Source of the DNA: Candidatus Nomurabacteria bacterium
GTDB taxonomy: Bacteria; Patescibacteriota; Minisyncoccia; Phycocordibacterales; UBA10002
Direction of reading: 5' to 3'
NCBI GenBank assembly: GCA_943354745.1
Contig: CALRDB010000001.1
Span: 1 to 64,000 of the forward strand
Length of the DNA: 64,000 bases
In this document: one piece after another, positions 57,153 to 64,000 of the stretch
Numbering within the stretch: the first letter of the stretch is position 1
Layout of the letters: every line of letters begins with the position of its first letter
Notes under the pieces: generated by a model
What the model saw: the letters and a program-made list of their open reading frames with translations, nothing else
Database searches by the model: none
Told to the model about the DNA's origin: nothing
Translations under genes and position numbers: made by a program

Positions 57153-58601
57153 ATGAGATTATTTTTTATTGGATGGTCAGGAAAGGAGTTAGGTCTTATC
57201 GATGTTATGGTAAGGCTGAAGAAGACTCATGACATCGTCTATTGGAGCGGCGATCGAAAAGAGTTCGAGTCCTACAAACATGAACTTCCCGGAGTTATTT
57301 TTCATGAACACTTCGATGCGCTTTATGGAATTCCGGCAGAGGGGGTAGATACTACCGTCTTTCTTCCTCCTGGTGATGCGCTCCTACGGACACTTTTGGA
57401 AACAGAATCAACTGTTCTCACTATGATGAATAAGCGATTTGAGGGGGTGCTCGTCAGCGAACGCAAGCATCTCTATTATCGTCATGTTCGTTACTGGAAC
57501 GGGGTTCTCGAAACTCTTCGGCCAGACGCCATTATATTTCCCTGTGCTCCGCATACGGTATACGACTTTGTTCTTTATAGTCTAGCCAAGATAAGAGGCA
57601 TTCCCTGTATCTTTTTTGAGTTGACGGTTATTGGTGGGCGATCACTCTCGATGAAGGATTTTGTCACTGGTAATGACGCACTGGCAGAAGCGACAAAAGC
57701 CAATGCCCACACATCAGTTCGGAAAGAAGATCTTCACGTCGATATTCGGGAGTATTATGAGTGGCAGATAAATAAACGCGCAAGTCACACTCCCGCGTAT
57801 CTTACAAAACAAATCGCCGACAATTCGGGGGTGCAGAAGATGATAATCAAATTAAAATCGGTTTGGTTAAATGTGTGGGTACATCGAAACTTCGGCGCGT
57901 TTGTTAAAGTCCTGACACATATTCCGCGCAAATTCATACCAAACATGAGAAAGGAGTATTCCTCCGCGACATCTCTTCCGGATTATTCGAGGCCTTTTCT
58001 GTACGTCCCTCTTAATTATCAGCCTGAACGAACGTCAAGTCCCCAGGGAGGGTTCTTTGTGGATCAGCTCCTCATGGTTGAAATCTTGTCGGCGTGCCTC
58101 CCATCCGATTGGCTGATCTACGTAAAAGAACATCCCGCGCAGTGGATGCACCGCGGGCCGGATTTCTTCAGTTATCGGTATAAAGGGTTTTACCAGAGTC
58201 TGGCTACATTGAAGAATGTCAGATTGGTGCCCATGGATACGAGTACCTATACACTGATGAGTAAGGCGGTAGTCGTGGCAACCGTGACCGGCACTGCGGG
58301 TTTCGAGGCTGTTATGCGTTCGAAACCGGTTATCATATTTGGATATCCTTGGTACCAACATGCTCCGGGTGTCCTCAGAGTTTCCGACGTCCCGACTGGC
58401 AAAGAGGCGCTAAAGAAAATAGCGCACGGCTTTGCTCCTTCGCAAGATGACGTGCTACAGTACCTATTCAACTTCCAGGATACGAGCTTTATCGGGTATT
58501 GCGAACCTCACGGGCACGAGGTGGCAAACATAGGCGCGGCTAAAAACACGGAACGTATTGTTAAAGCGATTGAAACAGAATTGAGTGCAGTGAGGTTATA
58601 G
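57153..58601 (+). CDS. KpsS/KpsC-like capsule polysaccharide glycosyltransferase homologue
   Basis: A 482-residue GT-B-like protein. The N-terminal half starts RLFFIGWSGKELGLIDVM and has PDAIIFPCAPHTVYDFVLYSLAKIRGIPCIFF. The C-terminal half has FLYVPLNYQPERTSSPQGGFFVDQLLMVEIL, WLIYVKEHPAQWMHRGPDFFSYRYKGFY and VVATVTGTAGFEAVMRSKPVIIFGYPWY. K-E-H-P and the T-G-T-A-G-F-E-A loop are shared with Capsule_synth (KpsS) proteins and with the minus-strand gene at 42737. KpsS enzymes use CMP-Kdo; here CMP-nonulosonic acids are made by the flanking genes and are a likely donor. It lies between the ABC transporter and pseB. Confidence 0.72.
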   Translation: MRLFFIGWSGKELGLIDVMVRLKKTHDIVYWSGDRKEFESYKHELPGVIFHEHFDALYGIPAEGVDTTVFLPPGDALLRTLLETESTVLTMMNKRFEGVLVSERKHLYYRHVRYWNGVLETLRPDAIIFPCAPHTVYDFVLYSLAKIRGIPCIFFELTVIGGRSLSMKDFVTGNDALAEATKANAHTSVRKEDLHVDIREYYEWQINKRASHTPAYLTKQIADNSGVQKMIIKLKSVWLNVWVHRNFGAFVKVLTHIPRKFIPNMRKEYSSATSLPDYSRPFLYVPLNYQPERTSSPQGGFFVDQLLMVEILSACLPSDWLIYVKEHPAQWMHRGPDFFSYRYKGFYQSLATLKNVRLVPMDTSTYTLMSKAVVVATVTGTAGFEAVMRSKPVIIFGYPWYQHAPGVLRVSDVPTGKEALKKIAHGFAPSQDDVLQYLFNFQDTSFIGYCEPHGHEVANIGAAKNTERIVKAIETELSAVRL

Positions 58602-58610
58602 TAATTACAT

Positions 58611-59615
58611 ATGGCTACAGATATATTAAAAGGGAAAACAGTTCTAGTGACCGGAGGAACGGGATCTTTTGGTAAGAGTTTTGTGCGTGAATTATTCGCT
58701 CGGCATGCCGTCAAAAAAGTTATTGTATTCAGCCGGGACGAATTCAAGCAGCATCATATGGAAAAGGAGATGCAAAGCGAGAAGCGTCTACGATTCTTCT
58801 TGGGTGACATCAGAGATATGTCTCGTTTAAGGCGAGCGTTCGCTGGAGTGGATGTCGTGATACACGCTGCCGCGCTTAAGCAAGTTCCGGCACTTGAGTA
58901 CAATCCGTTTGAAGCCATTAAAACAAATGTGATCGGTACGCAAAATGTTATTGAGGCAGCTCTCGATCAAAAGATAAAAAAAGTGGTGCTTATTTCAACC
59001 GACAAAGCGGCCTATCCTGGAAACTTATATGGCGCAACCAAACTTTGTGCTGAACGGCTCTTCGTTGCGGCTAACTCATACGCGGCAAGACAGACTATTT
59101 TTTCTGTTGTCCGTTACGGGAATGTGCTCGGAAGCAGAGGAAGCTTCGTTGAGACCTTGCTAAAAAATAAAAAGGAAGGAAAGAAAGTTACCATCACCGA
59201 TCCTAACATGACACGATTTTGGATTGGTTTAGAACAAGCATACGAACTTGTTGTGTTCGCGCTTCGCCATATGGAAGGAGGAGAGATTTTCATTCCGAAA
59301 ATCCCTAGTATGAATATAGGTGATGTAGTAGAAGCTATTTTCCCTCAAGCAAAAAGAGAAATTGTCGGTCTTCGAGCGGGAGAAAAATTGCATGAGGTCT
59401 TATTGACCGACCAAGAATCCAGGCATGCTGTGGACTTTAAGCATTATTACGTCGTTCTTCCGGAATTTCATTTCTGGTCGGGTTCTGAGCTCTATCACAA
59501 CTATTTTCAAGTCGGAAAGAAGCTTCCTCTCGGGTTTTCGTATGAAAGCGATACCAACAAAGAGCGTTTAACTATTCAGTCGTTGCGCGATCTTCTCAAT
59601 GATGAACTTATATGA
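58611..59615 (+). CDS. pseB: UDP-N-acetylglucosamine 4,6-dehydratase (inverting)
   Basis: A 334-residue PseB-type extended SDR. VLVTGGTGSFGKSFVRELFARHAVKKVIVFSRDEFKQHHM, FLGDIRDMSRLRRAFAGVDVVIHAAALKQVPALEYNPFEAIKTNVIGTQNVIEAAL and STDKAAYPGNLYGATKLCAERLF are close to textbook PseB, with the catalytic Tyr140 and Lys144. It makes UDP-2-acetamido-2,6-dideoxy-L-arabino-4-hexulose, the first step of pseudaminic acid synthesis. It overlaps pseC by an ATGA. Confidence 0.94.
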   Translation: MATDILKGKTVLVTGGTGSFGKSFVRELFARHAVKKVIVFSRDEFKQHHMEKEMQSEKRLRFFLGDIRDMSRLRRAFAGVDVVIHAAALKQVPALEYNPFEAIKTNVIGTQNVIEAALDQKIKKVVLISTDKAAYPGNLYGATKLCAERLFVAANSYAARQTIFSVVRYGNVLGSRGSFVETLLKNKKEGKKVTITDPNMTRFWIGLEQAYELVVFALRHMEGGEIFIPKIPSMNIGDVVEAIFPQAKREIVGLRAGEKLHEVLLTDQESRHAVDFKHYYVVLPEFHFWSGSELYHNYFQVGKKLPLGFSYESDTNKERLTIQSLRDLLNDELI

Positions 59616-60748
59616 TTCCGTACAGTCGTCAATCTGTTGATAAACAAGATGCGGTTGCGGTACAAAAAGTACTACGTTCTGATTGGCTGACACAGGGTCC
59701 TGTAGTGAAGAAATTTGAGGAAGCCTTAGTTGCACAGACAGGTGCTCGGTTCGTGGTAGCATTTTCCTCAGGAACAGCAGCACTCGAGGCTGCCTATTTT
59801 GCGGCGGGAATCAAGAAAGGTGATGAAGTTATTATGTCTCCTCTTACGTTTGCAGCAACAGCGAACGCTGCATTGTGGGCGGGAGCAAAAGTTGTGTTTG
59901 CAGATATCGAAAGCGAGACAGGGAATCTGGATCCGGATGAAGTGATAAGGAAAATTACTACAAGAACAAAGGCAATAGTGCCGGTTGATTACGCGGGACT
60001 TCCCGCAAGACTTCGCGAACTAAAGACTATCGCGAAAAACCATGGAGCCATTCTGATTGAAGATGCGGCGCATTCCCTCGGTGCAAGTTATAGCGGCAAA
60101 AGCATCGGAAGTCTCGCGGATATGACAACATTCAGTTTTCATCCCGTTAAGTCCATCACCACGGGAGAAGGTGGAGCCGTTTCAACAAATAATAAAGCTT
60201 TTTTTGAACGATTGGTACTTTTTCGCGAACACGGAATAACGAAGCATTCCGAAAATTTCGTACTGAAAAATCAAGGAGACTGGTATCACGAGATGCAGGA
60301 ACTTGGGCATAATTATCGACTCACAGATATTCAAGCTGCACTTGGCCTCTCTCAACTCAAGAAGTTGTCGGCTTTTATATCCCGCCGTCGCGAGTTGGCT
60401 GCTCGTTACCAAAAAGCATTTGCGGGTAATACGAGTGTTATTGTCCCGCTTGAGTATTCAGGGGCACTGTCCAGCTGGCATCTCTACCCACTGCGGCTTA
60501 CTAGGGATAGGAAAGAACAAAAGACGACTCTTTTTAAAAAATTACGCTCTTTAGGGATTGGAGTTCAGGTACACTACATACCGGTGTACTTGCATCCGTA
60601 TTACCAAAAAATAGGGTATAAGAAAGGCCTGTGTCCGAACGCAGAAGCTTTTTATGAAGCCGAACTTTCTATTCCACTCTATCCTGATTTGTCCCGAAAG
60701 GACCAGGATTTCGTCATCAAAACAATAAACGAATTGACGGGGTTATAG
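59612..60748 (+). CDS. pseC: UDP-4-amino-4,6-dideoxy-N-acetyl-L-altrosamine transaminase
   Basis: A 378-residue DegT/DnrJ aminotransferase. IPYSRQSVDKQDAVAVQKVLRSDWLTQGPVVKKFEEAL is the PseC-type N-terminus; FSSGTAALEAAYFAAG, GDEVIMSPLTFAATANAALWAGAKVVFADI and DMTTFSFHPVKSITTGEGGAVSTN with the PLP Lys follow. LGHNYRLTDIQAALGLSQL completes it. It aminates the product of PseB. The 4-bp overlap with pseB shows coupling. Confidence 0.93.
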   Translation: MIPYSRQSVDKQDAVAVQKVLRSDWLTQGPVVKKFEEALVAQTGARFVVAFSSGTAALEAAYFAAGIKKGDEVIMSPLTFAATANAALWAGAKVVFADIESETGNLDPDEVIRKITTRTKAIVPVDYAGLPARLRELKTIAKNHGAILIEDAAHSLGASYSGKSIGSLADMTTFSFHPVKSITTGEGGAVSTNNKAFFERLVLFREHGITKHSENFVLKNQGDWYHEMQELGHNYRLTDIQAALGLSQLKKLSAFISRRRELAARYQKAFAGNTSVIVPLEYSGALSSWHLYPLRLTRDRKEQKTTLFKKLRSLGIGVQVHYIPVYLHPYYQKIGYKKGLCPNAEAFYEAELSIPLYPDLSRKDQDFVIKTINELTGL

Positions 60749-60754
60749 GAGGAT

Positions 60755-61003
60755 ATGATCCCGTTAGAGATCAAAAATGTCACTTGGTATGTTTACGTGC
60801 TGCGAAGCGAGAAAAGCGGTTATTGGTATACTGGAAGTACAAAGGATTTACGGAAACGTTTTAGACAGCACAACGAGAATAAATCAACGTATACCAACCA
60901 GCGCGGACCATGGGAGCTTATCTATTATGAATGGTGTAAAGACGAGGAAGATGCTCGGTCGAGAGAATTATACTTAAAATCCGGGATGGGGCGTTACCTG
61001 TAA
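60755..61003 (+). CDS. GIY-YIG domain protein
   Basis: An 82-residue stand-alone GIY-YIG domain. WYVYVLRSEKSGYWYTGSTKDLRKRFRQHNENKS holds the first strand (G-I-Y variant VYV), the Y-I-G variant WYTGST, the catalytic Arg in RKRFRQHN and ends with Y-Y-E-W...ARSRELYLKSG with a Glu. Small proteins of this type are thought to be nucleases acting on DNA; functions vary. Unlike most genes here it has a perfect AGGAGG Shine-Dalgarno 2 nt before the ATG, and it interrupts the pse operon 6 bp after pseC. It probably arrived separately. Confidence 0.88.
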   Translation: MIPLEIKNVTWYVYVLRSEKSGYWYTGSTKDLRKRFRQHNENKSTYTNQRGPWELIYYEWCKDEEDARSRELYLKSGMGRYL

Positions 61004-61035
61004 AATCGTCTAAAACGTTTCCTATCTCTAACGGG

Positions 61036-61998
61036 ATGAAGAAAGCAAAGATCCTAATTGTAGGGGCAGGTTCCATTGGTACCCGGCATATCCGGAACCT
61101 TCTTTCTTTAGGCTATCGTAATCTAGTAGTGTGTGACTCCTCAAAAGAAAAAGTAAAGGAAATTTCTAAACTCGGAATACTTCGAATGTACGAAGATGTT
61201 CATAAAGCATTAGCTACTGAAAAGCCGGACATAGTCTTCGTTTGTAACCCCACCCATCTCCACATACCTACTGCCGCTCTTTCTCTCGATGCGGGCGCAC
61301 ATATTTTTATTGAAAAACCAATCTCGCACACCCTTCAAGGGGTTGATGCCCTTCATACTGTTGTTACTACAAATAAAAAAGTTGCGATGGTTGCGTGTAA
61401 TTTTCGATTTTCGAAAGGATTCCGAAAGTTGGAAAACATTTTACGGAAGCATGTATACGGCACTCCGCTTCTGTGCAGGGTTGCCTTAGGGTATTATCTT
61501 CCAACTGCGCGTAAGGGAGTCTCGCACACGACAACCTATGCAGCAGGCAAAATAGGCGGAGGAGTAGTGCTTGATTCTGGTTCCCATGTCGTTGAGTATC
61601 TTGCCGACTTGTTCGGAAGCGTAAAAGTGAGCAATGTCGTAAAGGGTACGACTCGCACCATTGGCATAGAAGGTGAAGAAACGGCGGGGATGCTTCTCAA
61701 ACACGCTAATGGTGTTTTAAGTTCGATATCACTTGATTACGTCTCACGTAAATCAATTCACCGACTTGAAATCCTTACCGAAAAAGGGACACTTGTATTA
61801 GATTTTCGAGGCGATACACTGGTCTATGAAGCAGAAAATAAAACAAGGTTGCTTTATAAGGGAGATGGTGATCTGAATCTGATGTTTTTGGAGGAGGTAA
61901 AGCATTTCATGAAATGTATAACCGATGGGTCTAAACCAAAACAAGACATCTTGGAGGCGAAGAAAACATTGAAAGTGTTGTTAGGCGATATTGACTAA
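61036..61998 (+). CDS. Gfo/Idh/MocA family oxidoreductase
   Basis: A 320-residue oxidoreductase. AKILIVGAGSIGTRHIRNLLSLGYRNLVVCD is the NAD(P) loop, IFIEKPISHTLQGVDALH carries E-K-P with the catalytic Lys, VACNFRFSKGF follows and GGVVLDSGSHVVEYLADLFG gives the D-x3-H motif. It lies between pseC/GIY-YIG and a class III aminotransferase, so it probably oxidises a sugar hydroxyl that is then aminated. The next ATG follows its stop after 1 nt. Confidence 0.88.
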   Translation: MKKAKILIVGAGSIGTRHIRNLLSLGYRNLVVCDSSKEKVKEISKLGILRMYEDVHKALATEKPDIVFVCNPTHLHIPTAALSLDAGAHIFIEKPISHTLQGVDALHTVVTTNKKVAMVACNFRFSKGFRKLENILRKHVYGTPLLCRVALGYYLPTARKGVSHTTTYAAGKIGGGVVLDSGSHVVEYLADLFGSVKVSNVVKGTTRTIGIEGEETAGMLLKHANGVLSSISLDYVSRKSIHRLEILTEKGTLVLDFRGDTLVYEAENKTRLLYKGDGDLNLMFLEEVKHFMKCITDGSKPKQDILEAKKTLKVLLGDID

Positions 61999-61999
61999 A

Positions 62000-63328
62000 A
62001 TGAAAAAAAAGACGACAACAAGAAAGGGATCTGTGCTGTGGAATAAAGCCAAAGTGCTTATTCCTGGAGGAAGTCAGCTTCTCTCCAAACGCTCGGAGAT
62101 GCTTCTTCCGGGAAGCTGGCCTTCGTATTATGAGAAAGCAAAAGGTATCGAGGTGTGGGACCTTGATGGTAAGAAGTACATCGATTTCTCGACAATGGGA
62201 GTAGGGGTGTGTACGCTTGGCTATGCCGACAGGGAAGTAAATCATGCGGTTAAGTCGGCTATCGATCGGGGTTCTAGTGCCACCTTGAACTGTCCTGAAG
62301 AGGTTGAACTTGCAGAGCTTCTCTGTGAACTTCATCCATGGGCTCACATGGCGAGATTTGCGCGAACCGGTGGTGAGGCGATGGCTATAGCGGTACGCAT
62401 CGCGCGAGCCCACACGGGAAAGGAGAAAGTGGCATTTTGTGGGTATCATGGTTGGCATGATTGGTATCTAGCCGCGAATTTGGGAGATACGAAACAGCTA
62501 GACGGCCATTTGCTTCCCGGTCTTGATCCGGCGGGAGTGCCGCGCTCTCTTAAGGGGACAGCACTTCCTTTTTCGTATAATCATATCGAGGAACTTGAAC
62601 GTATTGTTTCCGCGAACAAGGATATAGGAGTCATTGTTGTAGAACCGCTGAGACATCAAGAACCGAAAGATAATTTCTTACAAAAAGTTGCGGCTATCGC
62701 ACAGAAGAGTGGAGCGGTGTTGATATTTGACGAGATCTCCATAGGTTGGAGGCTTACGGTAGGTGGAGCTCATCTTATGTACGGCGTACACCCTGATATT
62801 GCTGTGTTTGCGAAGGCTATGGGGAATGGTTTTCCTAGCGCTGCAGTCATAGGAACAAAGCATGTTATGGACTCAGCACAAAAGACCTTTATTTCAAGTA
62901 CGTATTGGACCGACCGAATTGGTTCGGTCGCGGCTCTTGCTACTATTAAAAAAATGAAGAGGGAACATGTTCCGTTACATCTAAAAAAAATTGGTGGTCT
63001 GATAAAAGAAGGGTGGGAAATGCTCGCGAGAAAGCATTCCCTTGATATCACGGTACTTGGCCCCGAAGCTCTTGTTACGTTTGTTCTTAATTATGGGGAG
63101 AAAAGCCAAGCACTTCGAACGCTTTTCACGCAAGAAATGCTTGCCCGAGGATATCTTGCTGGAGCAAGCGTCTATGTTTCCTATGCTCATAAAGAGCGTC
63201 AAGTGAAATCGTATCTTAAAGTGGTTGACGAAGTATTTGGAATAGTAAAAAAAGCACAGGAAAGCAAATCTGTCATCCCGTTTCTTAAAGGAGAGGTTGC
63301 GCACTCTGGCTTTAAGCGCTTAACGTAA
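62000..63328 (+). CDS. Class III aminotransferase, glutamate-1-semialdehyde aminomutase-like
   Basis: Read from ATG 62000 (442 residues; a TTG three codons earlier overlaps the upstream stop). LNKAKVLIPGGSQLLSKR-type N-terminus, GKKYIDFSTMGVGVCTLGYADREVNHAV, FARTGGEAMAIAVRIARAHTGKEKVAFCGYHGWHD and IFDEISIGWRLTVGGAHLMYGVHPDIAVFAKAMGNGFPSAAVIG, with the PLP Lys in F-A-K-A, identify the HemL-like group. Here no heme genes are near; copies of this type beside SpsF- and NeuB-like genes are sugar or sugar-acid aminotransferases. It may aminate the product of the Gfo/Idh enzyme. An SpsF-like gene follows 15 bp later. Confidence 0.88.
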   Translation: MKKKTTTRKGSVLWNKAKVLIPGGSQLLSKRSEMLLPGSWPSYYEKAKGIEVWDLDGKKYIDFSTMGVGVCTLGYADREVNHAVKSAIDRGSSATLNCPEEVELAELLCELHPWAHMARFARTGGEAMAIAVRIARAHTGKEKVAFCGYHGWHDWYLAANLGDTKQLDGHLLPGLDPAGVPRSLKGTALPFSYNHIEELERIVSANKDIGVIVVEPLRHQEPKDNFLQKVAAIAQKSGAVLIFDEISIGWRLTVGGAHLMYGVHPDIAVFAKAMGNGFPSAAVIGTKHVMDSAQKTFISSTYWTDRIGSVAALATIKKMKREHVPLHLKKIGGLIKEGWEMLARKHSLDITVLGPEALVTFVLNYGEKSQALRTLFTQEMLARGYLAGASVYVSYAHKERQVKSYLKVVDEVFGIVKKAQESKSVIPFLKGEVAHSGFKRLT

Positions 63329-63343
63329 TATCTTGATCACTCT

Positions 63344-64000
63344 ATGATCGTTGCAATTATTCAATCTAGAATGGGCTCGACACGCCTTCCCGGTAAGATG
63401 CTTAGAAAAATCGGAGATAAAACGCTACTCGAGCATGTAGTGCTCCGTGCGACGCATGCCAAGACAATTTCCTCTGTGGTGATTGCTACCACTGATCAGC
63501 CAGAGGATGATGTGCTTGCGAGTATCGCCAAGAAGCTCGGTGTAGTGTGCTTTCGAGGTTCAGAGCATGATGTCCTCGACAGATATTATAAAGCAGCCAA
63601 ACAGTACAGAGCGGATACCGTTGTCCGTCTTACTGGTGATTGTCCGTTCATTGATCCGGAAATCATAGACCGAGTGGTTAATGCATACCTAAAGAGTAAA
63701 AAGAAAGTGGACTATGTGAGTAATGTTCATCCTCCCACATTTCCCGATGGAATGGATGTGGAAGTATTTTCTTTTTCCGCGTTGGAGCGCGCGTGGAAAG
63801 AAGCAAAGCTCCCCTCTGAGCGCGAACACGTTACCCCGTTTTTCTACGGCCACGGACTCTTTCGTGTGAAAAATGTACGTGACCCCAACGATAACTCTGG
63901 TATTCGTCTTACGGTTGATACGCATGAAGATTTTCGGTTGGTAAGAAAGATATATGCTGAACTTTTTACGAGCAATAGGTCTTTCGACCTCAAAGATATT
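63344..64000 (+). CDS. SpsF/PseF-like cytidylyltransferase family protein, 3' end missing
   Basis: Partial gene cut by the right edge; at least 219 codons are visible. The start MIVAIIQSRMGSTRLPGKMLRKIGDKTLLEHVVLRA is the SpsF signature (Q-x-R-x-G-S-T-R-L-P-G-K), and VRLTGDCPFIDPEIIDRVV carries the T-G-D-C-P metal loop; SNVHPPTFPDGMDVEVFSF, REHVTPFF and RLTVDTHEDFRLV complete the usual order. SpsF-type proteins stand next to PseG and PseI (SpsG, SpsE) genes in pseudaminic acid clusters and likely activate the sugar with CTP. The next genes are therefore expected to be PseG/PseI-like. Confidence 0.9.
   Translation, partial: MIVAIIQSRMGSTRLPGKMLRKIGDKTLLEHVVLRATHAKTISSVVIATTDQPEDDVLASIAKKLGVVCFRGSEHDVLDRYYKAAKQYRADTVVRLTGDCPFIDPEIIDRVVNAYLKSKKKVDYVSNVHPPTFPDGMDVEVFSFSALERAWKEAKLPSEREHVTPFFYGHGLFRVKNVRDPNDNSGIRLTVDTHEDFRLVRKIYAELFTSNRSFDLKDI

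Noticed and set aside
62000..63328. Heme-pathway glutamate-1-semialdehyde aminomutase
   Set aside because: Only family resemblance; no heme gene nearby, and the neighbours are nonulosonic acid genes.
1..64000. tRNA, rRNA or replication origin
   Set aside because: No cloverleaf with a TTCRANNC loop, no ribosomal RNA stretch and no origin-like box cluster was noticed by eye; a covariance search was not possible.

Overview
The window is one long glycan-biosynthesis region. Of roughly 55 convincing protein genes, about 50 make nucleotide sugars, transfer or modify sugars, or move glycans across the membrane. Almost all lie on the + strand, tightly packed, often with ATGA start/stop overlaps. Base composition is moderate (judged by eye, not computed). 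Shine-Dalgarno sites are rare, and several genes have a TATAAT-like -10 box only 6-7 nt before the start codon, which implies leaderless mRNAs. With the lone small insertion sequences, the odd short inverted repeats inside genes and the mix of family members, this fits a Candidate Phyla Radiation (Patescibacteria, Parcubacteria-like) genome. That placement is inference; no rRNA or ribosomal marker is present.

Layout. 1-4.1 kb: the end of a surface protein with PKD-like and lamin-tail-like domains, a glycosyltransferase, a CsaA-like tRNA-binding protein and a glutamate-5-kinase-like protein, with two look-alike mini-ORF/terminator units between them. 4.2-9.2 kb: three GT4 glycosyltransferases, a UDP-glucose-dehydrogenase-like enzyme and a GtrA-type membrane protein. 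Three GT4 genes (1.2-6.5 kb) carry in-frame palindromic or repetitive inserts. 9.2-19.6 kb: methyltransferases, an asparagine synthetase-like amidotransferase, an exostosin-like protein, a GDP-sugar reductase-like SDR, a polyprenyl-phosphate GT2 and a GT-C-like membrane protein. 19.7-26.9 kb: two minus-strand genes, GT2s, a NovU-type C-methyltransferase and a UDP-glucuronate-decarboxylase-like SDR.

26.9-35.6 kb: an NDP-heptose module (HddA-like kinase, a dehydrogenase relative lacking the catalytic Cys, SDR, Gfo/Idh oxidoreductase, nucleotidyltransferase, epimerase, GmhB, transaldolase, GmhA-like isomerase), interrupted by an IS200-like element. 35.6-44.2 kb: FkbM methyltransferase, Gmd, a cupin, a GT4 whose C-terminus was rewritten by a small IS derivative, and a KpsS-like protein.

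44.4-64.0 kb: nonulosonic (sialic-acid-like) sugar genes. A HisF/HisH/WbpG amidotransferase set, CMP-sugar synthetase, NeuB synthase, NeuC epimerase, formyltransferase, aminotransferase and 4,6-dehydratase form a legionaminic-acid-type pathway. An ABC flippase and a second KpsS-like protein follow, then PseB, PseC, a GIY-YIG protein, a Gfo/Idh oxidoreductase, a class III aminotransferase and an SpsF-like cytidylyltransferase cut by the window edge, which suggests a pseudaminic-acid-type pathway continuing to the right. Together the region could build a surface polysaccharide or glycoprotein glycan containing heptose, 6-deoxyhexose, uronic acid/xylose and one or two nonulosonic acids.
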